Shown here: piece by piece, positions 1 to 11,880 of the stretch
Position numbering within the stretch: the stretch's first letter is position 1
Layout: each line of letters opens with the position of its first letter
DNA from: Owenia fusiformis
Lineage: Eukaryota > Annelida > Polychaeta > Sabellida > Oweniidae
Assembly (NCBI GenBank): GCA_903813345.2
Contig: CAIIXF020000008.1
Location: 30,714,867 to 30,778,866 of the forward strand
Length of the DNA: 64,000 nucleotides
Direction of reading: 5' to 3'
Made by a program: the position numbers and the translations under genes
Notes under the pieces: model-generated
What the model was told of the DNA's origin: nothing
The model's database searches: none
The model's input: only the letters and a program-made list of their open reading frames with translations

Positions 1-668
1 CACTAAATTTGGTGCTCCATGTTATGTCAATGAGAAAAAATATTTTTTTGAAGTGTAAAATACCAGATATAACCTGAGTACAGCTTAACATTCTGAAAGC
101 CAAGAAAAGAAGGGGACCTCGAAGGCTATCTAGCTTTAAAATTTGGACACCAAAATGCCTAGGTCAAAATCTAGGTCAAATTCATGGTTTTTCCTTATTT
201 TTGCGATTCTGACATTACACTTAAATGATTTGCTTCGAAATTTTGTACACCGGTAGCGAAGAGTATGCTAATAGTGGTAACCTTTTGCCGTCAGAAAGTA
301 TTTTGACCCACTTTTGAGATATGGTGTCCAAAATGTAGGTAAAAATAAAAAGTTCTCCAAATTTAATGTATAAGTTATGAATCAAGGGTAGAATTTTCTC
401 ATGAATCCGAATCTTTAAACCAAATTTTGATCCAACTTCCGGTTAAATAGTTATAGTGGTTTGAAGTTTTGAAAAGTCGATATGATGATATCCCCATGTT
501 AAGCCAATGGAGTCAAAGATAACATTCTTAAGAGTTGTCTAAATGTCTACATTCTGGCTGACTCAGCTTATTCTGAATGACTCAGCTTACAAGTAATTGG
601 ATGACTCAGCTTGGAAAAAGTTTTAAATCTGGAGTCTTAAATTGAACTTGTTCAATTTACATGTCTAG
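1..668 (+). mobile_element. Helitron-like unit 1, 5' end outside the window
   Basis: Right part of a unit. It contains one full core subrepeat, the phrase GATGACTCAGCTT repeated near its end, and the terminal hairpin followed by CTAG at 665-668. Confidence 0.55.
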
Positions 669-845
669 TTATTAGACTCCAGATGAAAATCTGGAGTCTA
701 TTGCTTTTGCCAGTTTTCTTTATTATTATTATTAGACTCCAGATTGAAAATCTGGAGTCTATTGTTTTTGCCTGTTTTCTTTATTATTATTAGACTCCAG
801 ATTGAAAATCTGGAGTCTATTGTTTTTGCCTGTTTTCTTATTATT
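669..845 (+). repeat. Three stacked ~59-bp palindromic repeats
   Basis: TAGACTCCAGAT(T)GAAAATCTGGAGTCTA recurs at 673, 733 and 791, each followed by TTG(C/T)TTTTGCC and a T-rich stretch. The arms AGACTCCAGATT / AATCTGGAGTCT are self-complementary and match the inverse of the subterminal motif at the 3' end of every unit. They may be stacked 5' ends of truncated elements. Confidence 0.7.
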
Positions 846-2713
846 ATTCTTTCTTCCTCCTAACAGATTTTCTCTCCAACTATAACATCTTACTAAATCC
901 AACCTACATGGTTAACTAGGGAATGTATCTGGCTTTCTGGGAAATTAGGTCAAATTTTTATCTAGGTCAAAGGTCAAGAACTAGGTCAAATCCAGTACTT
1001 TGTCACTTTTTTCGATTATCTCGGTCGTCCTTCAATATTTTTGATCCTGGTTTTTTTCATTGTGTTCCTCATAAAAAAGTAGAAAAGCTAAGGTCGATTT
1101 AGTTTTTTGGTATCTCAAACCGATTTCGAGATATCAGTGTCCGAAAACGAGGTCCAAAAAAAAGTTCTCCGAATCCAATGTCCAGAAAATCAATCTTATA
1201 GGAAATTTTCTCAGGATTCCGAATCTGAAAACCAAATTTCGATTTGACTTCCGGTTCAGAAGTTATGGCGTTTTGAAAATTCAAAAATCGCTAAATTTGG
1301 TGCCCCATGTTTATTCAATGGGAAAAAATATTTTTTTGAAGTGTAAAATACGAGATATAGACTAAGCACAGCTAAACATAATGGAAGCCCATAAAAGAAA
1401 GGGACCACAAGACCTTCTTTTCATAAAAATTTGGACACCAAAATGCCTAGGTCAAAATCTAGGTCAAATTCAAAGTTTTTCCTTATTTTTGCGATTCTGA
1501 CACTACAGATTAATTATATTCTTCGAAATTTTTTATACATGTAGCCAAGAGTGTGCTAATAGCGTTAGCCTTTTGCCGTCAGAAAGTATTTTGACCCACT
1601 TTTGAGATATGGTGTCCGAAAAGTAGGTCAAACTAAAAAGTTCTCCAAATTTTACGTATGAGTTATGAATTAAGGGTAGAATTTTCTCAGGAATCCAAAT
1701 CTGCAATCCAAATTTCAATCCGACTTTTGGTTAGGAAGTTATGTCGTTTTAAAAGCTCAAAAATCGCTAAATTTGGTGCCCCATGTTATGGCAATGGGAA
1801 AAAGATTTTTTTGAAGTGTAAAATACGAGATATAGACTAAGTACAGCTTTACATAATGAAAGCCTATAAAAGAAAGGGACCTCAAAAGCTAGCTAGCTTC
1901 ACAATTTGGACACCAAAATGCCTAGGTCAAAATCTAGGTCAAATTTATAGTTTTAACTTATTTTTGCGATTCTGACACTACACTTTAATTATTTGCTTCA
2001 AAATTTTGGATACAGGTAGCAAAGAGTGTGCTAATAGTGTTAGCCTTTTGCCGTCAGAAAGTATTTTGACCCACTTTTGAGATATAGTGTCCGAAAAGTA
2101 GGTCAACATGAAAGTTTCTCCAAATTTAACGTATGAGTTATGAATTAAGGGTAGAATTTTCTCAGGAATTTCAATCCGACACTCGGTTTGGAAGTAATGG
2201 CGTTTTGAAAAATTAAAAAATTGGTATTTTGATATCCCATGTTATGTCAATTATCTTTGTCACTATTCGTCGTTATTCCTTTATCTTTCTTTCATCATGT
2301 AGCTTAAAGACAGTCCTTTCATTATTGTAACTGTCTTTTTTGATTACTCTTACCGATTTTGAGGAATGGCGTCCGGAAAGTAGGTCAACACAAAAAGTTC
2401 TCAAAATCTAATGTATGAGTTATGACACAAACGTAGAATTTTCTCAGAAATTCGAATCTGCAAACCAAATTTCGACCCAAATTCTGGTTAGATAGTTATA
2501 GTTGTTTGAAGTCTCGAAAAGTCGATATTATGATATCCCCATGTTAAGCCAATGGAGACAAAGATAACTTACTTAAGAGTTGTCTAAATGTCTGTATTCT
2601 AGATGACTCAGCTTATTCTGAATGGCTCAGCTTACAGTATTTTGGATGACTCAGCTTCAAAAAAGTTTTAAATCTGGAGTCTTAAATTGAACTTGTTCAA
2701 TTTACATGTCTAG
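669..2713 (+). mobile_element. Helitron-like unit 2
   Basis: About 2.05 kb including the stacked palindromes at its left edge. It shares its internal order with unit 4 (4439-6507): the TCTTCCTCC start, then three core subrepeats. It ends in the hairpin and CTAG at 2710-2713. Confidence 0.55.
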
Positions 2714-4438
2714 TTATTATTCTTTTTTCTTCCTCCTCACCAAATTTCTCGTCAACTATAACAGCTTACTTAATCCAACTTACATGGTTAACTAAAGACT
2801 GAAACCGGCTTTCTGGGAAATTAGGTCAAATTTTTATCTAGGTCAAAGGTCAAGAACTAGGTCAAATCTTACATTTTCAACATTCTTCATCATATCTTTG
2901 TCAATATTCTTCATAACTCCTTCATCTTTTTTTCATCGTGTAGCTTAGAAAAAGGCGAATCAAAGATATGACATCAGAATTTTGATTACTCTTACCGATT
3001 TTGAGATACGGCGTCCGAAATGTAGGTCACGCCTAAACATGCTCCAAATCGAATGTGTGAGCTATGAAAAAGATGTAGAATTTTCTCAGGAATCCAAATC
3101 TGCAAACCAAATTTGGATCGGACTTCCGGTTCGGAAGTTATGGCGTTTTGAAAGCTCAAAAATCGCTAAATTTGGTGCCTATGTTAAGTCAATGGGAAAA
3201 AAGACTTTTTCGAAGTGAAAAATACAGGATATTGACTGAGTACAGCTTAACATAATGAATGCTTATAAAAGAAGGGGACCTCAAAAGCTACATAGCTTCA
3301 AAATTTGGACACCAAAATGCCTAGGTCAAAATCAAGGTCAAATTCATAGATTTTCCTTATTTTTACGATTCTGACACTACACTTTAATAATTTACTTCAA
3401 AATTTTGTATACAGGTAGCAAAGAGTGTGCTAATAGTGTTAGCCTTTTGCCGTCAGAAAGTATTTTGACCCACTTTTGAGATATGGTGTCCGAAAAGTAG
3501 GTCAAAATAAAAAGTTCTCAAGATTCAACGTATGAGTTATGAATTAAGGGTAGAATTTTCCCAGAAATCCGAATCTGCAAACCAAATTTCGATCCGACTA
3601 CCGGTTCGGAAGTTATGGCGTGTCCAAAAAGTAGGTCAAAATAAAAAAATTCCAAATTTAACGTATGAGTTATGAATTAGGGGTAGAATTTTGTCAGGAA
3701 TCCAAATCTGCAAACCAAATTACGATCCGACTTCCGGTTCGAAAGTTATGGGGTTTTGAAAGCTCAAAAATCGCTAAATTTGGTGCCCCATGTTATGTCA
3801 ATGAGAAAAAGGATTTTTTGAAGTGTAAAATACCAGATAAAGACTGAGTACAGCTTAATATTCTGAAAGCCTATAAAAGGAGGGGACCTCGAAGGTTATC
3901 TAGCTTTAAAATTTGGACGCAAAAATGCCTTGGTCAAAATCTAGGTCAAATTCATAGTTTTTCCTTATTTTTGCGATTCTGACATTACACTTTAAGGATT
4001 TGCTTCAAAATTTTGTATACAGGTAGCAAAGAGTGTGCTTATAGTGTTAGCCTTCTGCCGTCAAAAAGTTTTTTGACCCACTTTTGAGATATGGTGTCCG
4101 AAATGTAGGTCAAAATAAAAAAATTATCCAAATTTAACGTATGAGTTATGAATTAAGGGTAGAATTTTCTCAGGAATCAGAATCTTTAAACTAAATTTCG
4201 ATCTAACTTCTGGTTAGATAGTTATAGCGGTTTGAAGTCTCGAAAAGTCGATATGATGATATCCCCATGTTAAGCTAATAGAGTCGAAGATAGCCTTCTT
4301 AAAAGTTGTCTAAATGTCTATATTCTAGCTGACTCAGCTTATTCTGAATGACTCAGCTCACAAGTTCTGGATGACTCAGCTTAAAAAAAATGTGAAATCT
4401 GGAGTCTTAAATTGAACTTGTTCAATTTACATGTCTAG
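2714..4438 (+). mobile_element. Helitron-like unit 3
   Basis: About 1.73 kb, highly similar to unit 5 (6508-8238) across its length, including the same internal junction where a truncated subrepeat abuts a full one (3619-3640 versus 7422-7440). Ends in the hairpin and CTAG. Confidence 0.58.
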
Positions 4439-6507
4439 TTATTCTTCTTCTTCTTCCTCCTTCCCAGATTTCTCACCAACTAGAAGAGCTTACTTTAAGC
4501 TGCTTACATGATTAACTAGGGAATGTATCTGGCTTTCTGGGAAATTAGGTCAAATTTTTATCTAGGTCAAAGGTCAAGAACTAGGTCAAATCCAGTACTT
4601 TGTCACTTTTTCCCATTATCTCGGTCGTCCTTCAATATTTTTGATCCTGGTGTTTTTCATTGTGTTCCTCATAAAAAAGTAGAAAACCTAGGGTCGATTT
4701 AGTTTTTTGGTATCTCAAACCGATTTCGAGATATCAGTGTCCGAAAACGAGGTCCAAAAAAAATTTCACCGAATCCAATGTCCAGGATATTAGTCTTATG
4801 GGAAATTTTCTCAGGATTCCGAATCTGAAAACCAAATTTCGATCTGACTTCCGGTTCAGAAGTTATGGCGTTTTGAAAATTCAAAAATCGCTAAATTTGG
4901 TGCCCCATGTTAATTCAATGGGAAAAAATATTTTTTTGAAGTGTAAAATACGAGATATAGACTAAGCACAGCTAAACATAATGGAAGCCCATAAAAGAAA
5001 GGGACCACAAGACCTTCTTTTCATAAAAATTTGGACACCAAAATGCCTAGGTCAAAATCTAGGTCAAATTCAAAGTTTTTCCTTATTTTTGCGATTCTGC
5101 CACTACAGATTAATTATATTCTTCGAAAATTTGTGTACATGTAGCCAAGAGTGTGCTAATAGTGTTAGCCTTTTGCCGTCAGGAAGTATTTTGACCCACT
5201 TTTGAGATATGGTGTCCGAAAAGTAGGTCAAACTAAAAAGTTCTCCAAATTTAACGTATGAGTTATGAATTAAGGGTAGAATTTTCTCAGGAATCCAAAT
5301 CTGCAAACCAAATTTCAATCCGGCTCTTGGTTTGGAATTTTTGTCGTTTTGATAGCTCAAAAATCGCTAAATTTGGTGCCCCATGTTATGGCAATGGGAA
5401 AAAAGATTTTTTTGAAGTGTAAAATACAAGATATAGACTGAGTACAGCTTAATTTAATGAAAGCCTATTAAAGAAGGGGACCTCGAAGGCTACTTAGCTC
5501 CAAAATTTGGACACCAAAATGCCTAGGTCAAAATCTAGGTCAAATTTATAGTTTTCCCTTATTTTTGCGATTCTGACACTATATTTAAATGATTTGCTTT
5601 AAAATTTTGTATACAGGTAGCAAAGAGTATGCTATAGTGTTAGCGTTTTGCCGTCAGAAAGTATTTTGACCCACTTTTGAGATATGGTGTCCAAAAAGTA
5701 GGCCAAAGTAAAAAGTTTTCCAAAATTAACGTATGAGTTATGAATTAAGGGTAGAATTTTCTCAGAAATCTAGATCTGCAAACCAAATTTCGATCCGACT
5801 ACTTGTTCTAAAGTTATGGCGTTTTGAGATCTCAAAAATCGCTAAATTTGGTGCCCCATGTTAAATCAATGGGACCGAATAATTTTTTGAAGTGTAAAAA
5901 TACGAGATATAGAATGAGTACAGCTAAACATAATGAAAGCCCATAGAAGAAGGGGACCTCAAAAGCTACTTTCCTTCAAAGTTTGGACACCAAAATACCT
6001 AGTTTAAAAAATCTAGGTCAAATTCATAGTTTTTTCTTATTTTGCGATTCTGACACTACACTTCAATGATATTCTCCGAAATTTTGTATACTTGTAGCAA
6101 AAATTGCAATCCGACCCCAGGTTTAGATTCTACGCCATTTTGAAGTTTGAAATTCGCACTTGCCAGTATTCACGATGCAGATTGATCAAATATACTTTCA
6201 AAAATTCCTGCATACCCTACTTTACCTCTCTACCTACTCAGCTACTTATTTGACTACTTACTCAATTACTTAATTAGTTATTACTTACTTAGCAACTTAC
6301 TCAGCTACTAACTCAGGTACTTACTCAGCTACTTACTCAGCTACCTACTCAGCTTTTTACTCAGTTACTTACTCAGCTACTTACTCAACTACTACTAAGG
6401 TACTTACTCAGCTAATTACTCAGTTACTTACTCAGCTCTTTACTGATCTATCTAGGTAAAATAAATCTGGAGTCTTAAATTGAACTTGTTCAATTTCACA
6501 AATCTAG
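4439..6507 (+). mobile_element. Helitron-like unit 4
   Basis: About 2.07 kb, parallel to unit 2 at its left and middle. Near its right end it carries a degenerate minisatellite (6228-6445) absent from unit 2. The terminal motif differs slightly from the others (CACAAATCTAG instead of ACATGTCTAG). Confidence 0.55.
6228..6445 (+). repeat. Degenerate TACTTACTCAGC minisatellite
   Basis: About 18 imperfect copies of a 10-12 bp unit (TACTTACTCAGC and variants) in tandem. It lies just before the 3' terminus of unit 4. Several neighbouring units carry a related GACTCAGCTT motif in the same place, so the minisatellite may have expanded from it. Confidence 0.75.
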
Positions 6508-8238
6508 TTATTATTTTTCTTTCTTTTTTCTTCCTCCTCACCAAATTTCTCGTCAACTATAACAGCTTACTTAATCCAACTTACATGGTTAACTAAAGAC
6601 TGAAACCGGCTTTCTGGGAAATTAGGTCAAATTTTTTATCTAGGTCAAAGGTCAAGAACTAGGTCAAATCTTACATTTTCAACATTCTTCATCATATCTT
6701 CGTCAATATTCTTCGTAACTCCTTCATCTTTTTTTCATCGTGTAGCTTAGAAAAAGACGAATCAAAGATATGACATCAGAATTTTGATTACTCTTACCGA
6801 TTTTGAGATATGGCGTCCGAAATGTAGGTCACGCCTAAACATGCACCAAATCGAATGTGTGAGCTATGAAAAAGATGTAGAATTTTCTCAGAAATCCAAA
6901 TCTGCAAACCAAATTTGGATCGGACTTCAGGTTTGGAAGTTATGGCGTTTTGAAAGCTCAAAAATCGCTAAATTTGGTGCCTATGTTAAGTCAATGGGAA
7001 AAAAGACTTTTTCGAAGTGTAAAATACAGGATATTGACTGAGTACAGCTTAACATAATGAATGCTTATAAAAGAAGGGGACCTCAAAAGCTACATAGCTT
7101 CAAAATTTGGACACCAAAATGCCTAGGTCAAAATCAAGGTCAAATTCATAGTTTTTCCTTATTTTTACGATTCTGACACTACACTTTAATAATTTACTTC
7201 AAAATTTTGTATACAGGTAGCAAAGAGTGTGCTAATAGTGTTAGCCTTTTGCCGTCAGAAAGTATTTTGACCCACTTTTGAGATATGGTGTCCGAAAAGT
7301 AGGTCAAAATAAAAAGTTCTCCAGATTCAATGTATGAGTTATGAATTAAGGGTAGAATCTTCTAAGGAATCCGAATCTGCAAACCAAATTTCGATCCGAC
7401 TTCCGGTTCGGAAGTTATGGCGTGTCCAAAAAGTAGGTCAAAATAAAAAAATCCAAATTTAACGTATGAGTTATGAATTAGGGGTAGAATTTTGTCAGGA
7501 ATCCAAATCTGCAAACCAAATTTCGATCCGACTTCCGGTTCGAAAGTTATGGTGTTTTGAAAGCTCAAAAATCGCTAAATTTGGTGCCCCATGTTATGTC
7601 AATGACAAAAATGATTTTTTGAAGTGTAAAATACCAGATATAGACTGAGAACAGCTTAATATTTTGAAAGCCTATAAAAGGAGGGGACCTCGAAGGCTAT
7701 CTAGCTTTAAAATTTGGACGCAAAAATGCCTTGGTCAAAATCTAGGTCAAATTCATAGTTTTTCCTTATTTTTGCGATTCTGACACTACACTTTAAGGAT
7801 TTGCTTCAAAATTTTGTATACAGGTAGCAAAGAGTGTGCTTATAGTGTTAGCCTTCTGCCGTCAGAAAGTTTTTTGACCCACTTTTGAGATATGGTGTCC
7901 GAAATGTAGGTCAAAATAAAAAATTCTCCAAATTTAACGTATGAGTTATGAATTAAGGGTAGAATTTTCTCAGGAATCAGAATCTTTAAACCAAATTTCG
8001 ATCTAACTTCTGGTTAGATAGTTATAGCGGTTTGAAGTCTCGAAAAGTCGATATGATGATATCCCCATGTTAAGCTAATAGTGTCGAAGATAGCCTTCTT
8101 AAAAGTTGTCTAAATGTCTATATTCTAGCTGACTCAGCTTATTTTGAATGACTCAGCTAACAAGTTCTGGATGACTCAGCTTAAAAAAAGTGCGAAATCT
8201 GGAGTCTTAAATTGAACTTGTTCAATTTACATGTCTAG
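6508..8238 (+). mobile_element. Helitron-like unit 5 (last of the array)
   Basis: About 1.73 kb, near-duplicate of unit 3. Its CTAG at 8235-8238 is followed by TTATTTTCATAATTCAGC, after which no array sequence is seen. This is the right boundary of the array. Confidence 0.58.
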
Positions 8239-8469
8239 TTATTTTCATAATTCAGCATAAAATTAAAAAATAAAAATCCCTATTTAATTTTTTCATAATT
8301 TCAAGAGATGATTTCTATATTTTCAAAATATAAGTGGTTGCAGCACCCACTTGCATCATACATGTATGTCTCTGCTTGCATTAAGGAACACTGCATGGGG
8401 GATTTTTTTAAATATAGCCAAATCATGGATTTTTCAACAATGTCTACAGAGACAATTAATCTCGCATAC

Positions 8470-8540
8470 CTTGAAAGTTGAGTAATTAAGGCATCTTTCT
8501 TGCTCAGTTCTTCTTTGAACATTCTCATTTGATCCTGCAT
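8470..8540 (-). CDS. Coding exon 2 of a coiled-coil protein gene (partial gene)
   Basis: A 71-nt exon between acceptor TTTCCATTTCAG and donor GTATGC. It reads MQDQMRMFKEELSKKDALI, then TQLS and a split codon. The heptad-like spacing of hydrophobic residues and the charge pattern indicate the start of a coiled coil. The acceptor is phase 0, matching the phase-0 donor of the exon at 8981-9202. The donor is phase 2. The next exon should lie left of position 8240, beyond the Helitron-like array and probably outside the window. I do not recognise the protein. Confidence 0.7.
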
Positions 8541-8980
8541 CTGAAATGGAAATTCATAATTAAGGAATTGTATGTGTTTAGGAGGTTTCAAGAAGGCGTC
8601 AAATGTCAACCATTATGGTGTTATTTGCTTCAGGGGGTGGGGGCTGGTTTGAAAATTCACGTGACAAAATTGTAGGGGTAGGGGAGTAAATAATTGTTAC
8701 TTTGGGCAAGCGCTCAAGCCAGATTCATGATGCGCTTATTATGATTCACCAATTTTCGCAATGATGTCACTTATAAATGCAAATATAAATTGATGTTCCG
8801 TTGTATACCGCATGGCAAAGGGTTGCTAATTATCCATTTTTAACAGATTTCCAGATATTTGTATGCCTTTTATTTTGGGTGCTTACTAAAAGTACCAAAA
8901 GTGATTATATTGAAGATTCCAGCATTGAACCCTAACCGCAGTTTATTACAATAATTGATAAATTACAATAATTAGCTCAC

Positions 8981-9202
8981 CTCAGAAAGTCTGCGACTTG
9001 ATGATGGAGAGTCAGGTCTGTTTCCATTTCTATAAATAGTAGGGCTCTCTGCCCTGGCCCTGTGCAGTGCTGGGGCACTTCCAAATCTCACATGCCTGTC
9101 TCCATTGATCTCATTATCCAAAGCACTTCCCCTGCTTCGAATTGAAGGAAAACCACTGGTGTCCCCATCGGCAATTCGCCGAAAATACGACCCCGAGGAC
9201 AT
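8981..9202 (-). CDS. First coding exon of a coiled-coil protein gene
   Basis: 74 codons starting at 9202 and ending in GAG followed by donor GTGAGC. The peptide is rich in Ser, Arg and Pro (starts MSSGSYFRRIADGDTSG, ends DSPSSSRRLSE), so it is a disordered, basic N-terminal region ahead of the coiled coil encoded next. The start is chosen because it opens the frame and gives a sensible disordered leader; an upstream in-frame start is not evident. Together the two exons give 97 residues plus a split codon. This head organisation is common in centrosomal, ciliary and Golgi coiled-coil proteins, but nothing here identifies the family. The gene is divergent from the COX7A-like gene. Confidence 0.68.
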
Positions 9203-10459
9203 CCTTTCTCCTTATTTCAACGAAAATGTATTCTTGAAGTTTAATCCTTTCGTGAATACGATGTTTTATCTCATAAAACTCGTGGAATTCGATAATATTC
9301 TACTTGTAAACAAAAAATTTCTCACCTGTCGTGATTAGCAACGTAAAAACACAAGTAAATAAGCCTCGTTTTGAGATCGGCGCACCTGCATTTTAGCCTC
9401 AAACCAAATCGTTTTAGTAGCGCCCTCTATCTTTTAGCAGACAGCTTTACAGACGATATTTTTCGAAGTTAGTTATATTTTCTTCATTTCTGACCAAAAA
9501 CGTTGTATTTATCATACCATTGCATACTAAATTGATTGTTTGTATTCCACTTTTCATATTGTCTGTGATGTTTTGATATGACGATGGGAAATAACTGAAT
9601 AAGTCAGATTTCAATTGAAAAGAAAGATGGATATCTTAAATCATTGTATTATCGCCCAGGTATCTAGGCTATCTATGCTACATTTGATGGCCCTGTCAGG
9701 CCATTTATTATACAGGATTTTTAATTATAGTCCGTTCAATCGCTTAGAATAATGTGGGTAAAGTTATTGCCTCACGCCCTCCCCCGTTTGCACCCAAATT
9801 ATTTCTACCACCTCCCGTTTTCTTGACCTAATTTTTTTTATTTAAAACTCAATTAGGCTAACTGATTAAGTCACAGTTACTCATTCTTACCTTCTTCTAA
9901 GGCCACTGTATCGTGGCCTTCCAGTACAGATATATTCCTGCATGAACAACTGGTAATGTCGTAATCATAAAATTTGAAATCATATGTCCGCCATTTTTCC
10001 ACATCACAATTTGAATTGCGAGTTTTGGTCTTATTACCTCACCAAAAATTCCAAAACACACACAAAGTGATCAGTGTATTAGTTCACATCTTCTGGATCG
10101 CTAACTTAGAATCTGCTTAGAATTTACAGCCAGTTACTAATGTCAGACGTAACGACATTTCGTCCAGTTTTCGAACATCGCCATTTTTCTTGGAGCCATT
10201 TTGTTTTAATTTTAGACGAAATCCTGATGAAATCATGTCATATCTCATCAAGGATTTGAGCTGGGTCCGGTTTGATTAATGATTTATTTGTCTGGTGATT
10301 TTTAAAATATTCAATAAATTTATGACACCCCGGCAGCTTTTTTCAAATAGAGTTCACAGTATTCCAGATGAATCCCCTCTAGCCAAGTATTGGCTAGAGA
10401 CTCGAGTAAACTCATTCAATTTCTATTTCATTTTATACACAAAAATGTTTTTCTTCTAG
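9203..10459. promoter_or_regulatory. Divergent promoter region between two genes
   Basis: This stretch separates the start codon of the minus-strand coiled-coil gene from the 5' UTR exon of the plus-strand COX7A-like gene. It must hold both transcription starts. No TATA box or reading frame stands out. A first non-coding exon of the COX7A-like gene probably lies here, because 10460 follows an acceptor-like TTTTTCTTCTAG. Confidence 0.45.
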
Positions 10460-10520
10460 AGGAAATCCGTGCAGAGTGTAGACCCACAATACACATAAGG
10501 AAAGCTCGTTTGGAACTATT

Positions 10521-11511
10521 ATGTCTAGTTCAGGTAATCAAATTCTGAGAATTATTTAGCTAATATCAGGTACGTAATTCTGATCCTAAATTACCCCAAA
10601 AATTTATATTTGCTAATGATCTGTACCTTGCACCTTTGTTTATAAATATCAAAGCTTGATAAATAAATCAACTTTCATTTGAAAAATGGTGGGAAATTTG
10701 AAAAATAAAAAACTAACAACTTTTGTCAAATAATTTTTAAAAATTCAAACTTTGCATGGGGCCTTTAAGTATATGATCTTTGATTTGTCCACTTTTAGGT
10801 CAGCAATCCCTTGGACTTATCCCCAACAAAGCCAGGTATAAGAGATTGCAGGAATTACAGAACCATTTCTGTGTGAGTACTCACTCCCTTATAAAAGATC
10901 AATGGTATTTCATTTTTTTATCAAATTAACTTACAGGAGACCTAAAACAGCCCCCCCCCCCACTCGTGCACACTATTATAATGATAAATCACTACAATTT
11001 TAGTTGGTTCTGTTTTTGGATCACCCAATGCATTTTTAACCATCTTTGAATGGGATCAACGTTTAATGTTTATTTTATTCGTAATAAGGCAATGTTATTC
11101 TATTGAATAGGGACGATGGATGGTCCAAACATGCTGCACTCTCCAGTGCCTCTCTTTTACACAGTCTCCCTTCTTGTTGTTTATCCTTACAGTGTCTTTA
11201 ACAAATAGCATCTGTAAGAAATGGCATGTGGTGACATTTTGCATGTTAATGCCTTGTTCCTCCCTTATAGTTGTCCCCATACAAGGTGTTGTGTATCCTT
11301 TGTTGTGTCTCCCTTGTTCCCTTATTGTGTCTCCCTTGTTGTAACACTGATTAATGAAGTTCTTGTATTACAGAAAGATGATGGAAGGATAGTCTGGGAG
11401 AAGATGGGAGCCAGAGATATTATCCTCTCTAGAGCAACCTTTGCCCTTTGTATAGTTGGGGTGACCTACTCTATGTATTCCATGTACAAAATGAGCAAAG
11501 GAAAGCAATAG
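10521..11511 (+). CDS. Cytochrome c oxidase subunit 7A-like protein, three coding exons
   Basis: Exons 10521-10533, 10799-10872 and 11374-11511 join in frame (introns GTAATC...TTTTAG and GTGAGT...TTACAG) to give 74 residues. The middle reads NKARYKRLQELQNHFC followed by KDDGRIVWEKMGARD, then ILSRATFALCIVGVTYSMYS and MYKMSKGKQ. This matches the COX7A plan seen in COX7A2 and COX7A2L: a short matrix-side helix with xLQxxFxxDDG, a GxxDxxLxRAT motif, one membrane helix and a short basic tail. The subunit belongs to complex IV of the inner mitochondrial membrane; COX7A2L relatives help tether complexes III and IV. The visible N-terminus (MSSSGQQSLGLIP) is short and lacks the usual basic presequence. 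A 5' UTR exon start near 10460 is likely. I am confident of the family, less so of which paralogue it is. Confidence 0.85.
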
Positions 11512-11880
11512 ACAATCCACAAGAAACAGACATTTGATGATAGGAAATGGAAAACAATGATACCCATTCATAAGAAACAGACATTTGGCAAAAATAGGCT
11601 AACCTTGATAAAATTGACATTCAACAAGAAATAGACATTTGATGATAGAAAATGGAAAACAATGATACCCATTCATAAGAAACAGACATTTGGCAAAAAT
11701 AGGCTAACCTTGATAAAATTGACATTCAACAAGAAATAGACATTTGATGATAGGAAATGGAAAACAATGATACCCATTCATAAGAAACAGACATTTGACA
11801 AAAATAGGCTAACCTTGATATAAGAAATTGACATTCAACAAGAAATAGACATTTGGCAAAAAATTGATTTCCCCTGTGCA
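11512..11880 (+). repeat. 105-bp tandem repeat in the COX7A-like 3' UTR
   Basis: About 3.3 copies of a 105-bp unit begin at the stop codon. The block AAAACAATGATACCCATTC occurs at 11551, 11656 and 11761. Copies are nearly identical, so the expansion is recent. Each unit also holds two versions of AAGAAAyAGACATTTG, so the unit is itself a diverged dimer. A polyadenylation signal AATAAA lies farther on at 12163-12168, so the repeat is probably transcribed. Confidence 0.85.

Larger units (their letters stand above)
1..8238 (+). mobile_element. Head-to-tail array of Helitron-like non-autonomous elements
   Basis: Five copies of one terminus occur at 629-668, 2671-2713, 4396-4438, 6463-6507 and 8196-8238. 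Each has AAATCTGGAGTCTT, the hairpin AAATTGAACTTGTTCAATTT (9-bp arms), a 6-nt spacer and CTAG, followed by TTATT. A hairpin just before CTRR is the Helitron 3' signature, and head-to-tail arrays are known for this class. Units between termini are about 1.7-2.1 kb and consist of ~475-610 bp subrepeats with phrases such as CTAGGTCAAAATCTAGGTC. No Rep/helicase coding was found, so the elements are non-autonomous. Many short reading frames here are by-products of the repetition. The array lies left of the second exon of the minus-strand coiled-coil gene, so it is probably intronic. The assignment to Helitron rather than Helentron is inference; subterminal inverted repeats would also fit Helentron. 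Confidence 0.62.

Noticed and set aside
1099-7648. Many 60-85 codon frames with similar peptides (such as SYELGVEFCQESKSANQI) in the Helitron-like array
   Set aside because: They lie on both strands, follow the DNA subrepeats and have variable ends, so the similarity is that of the repeat and not of a protein under selection.
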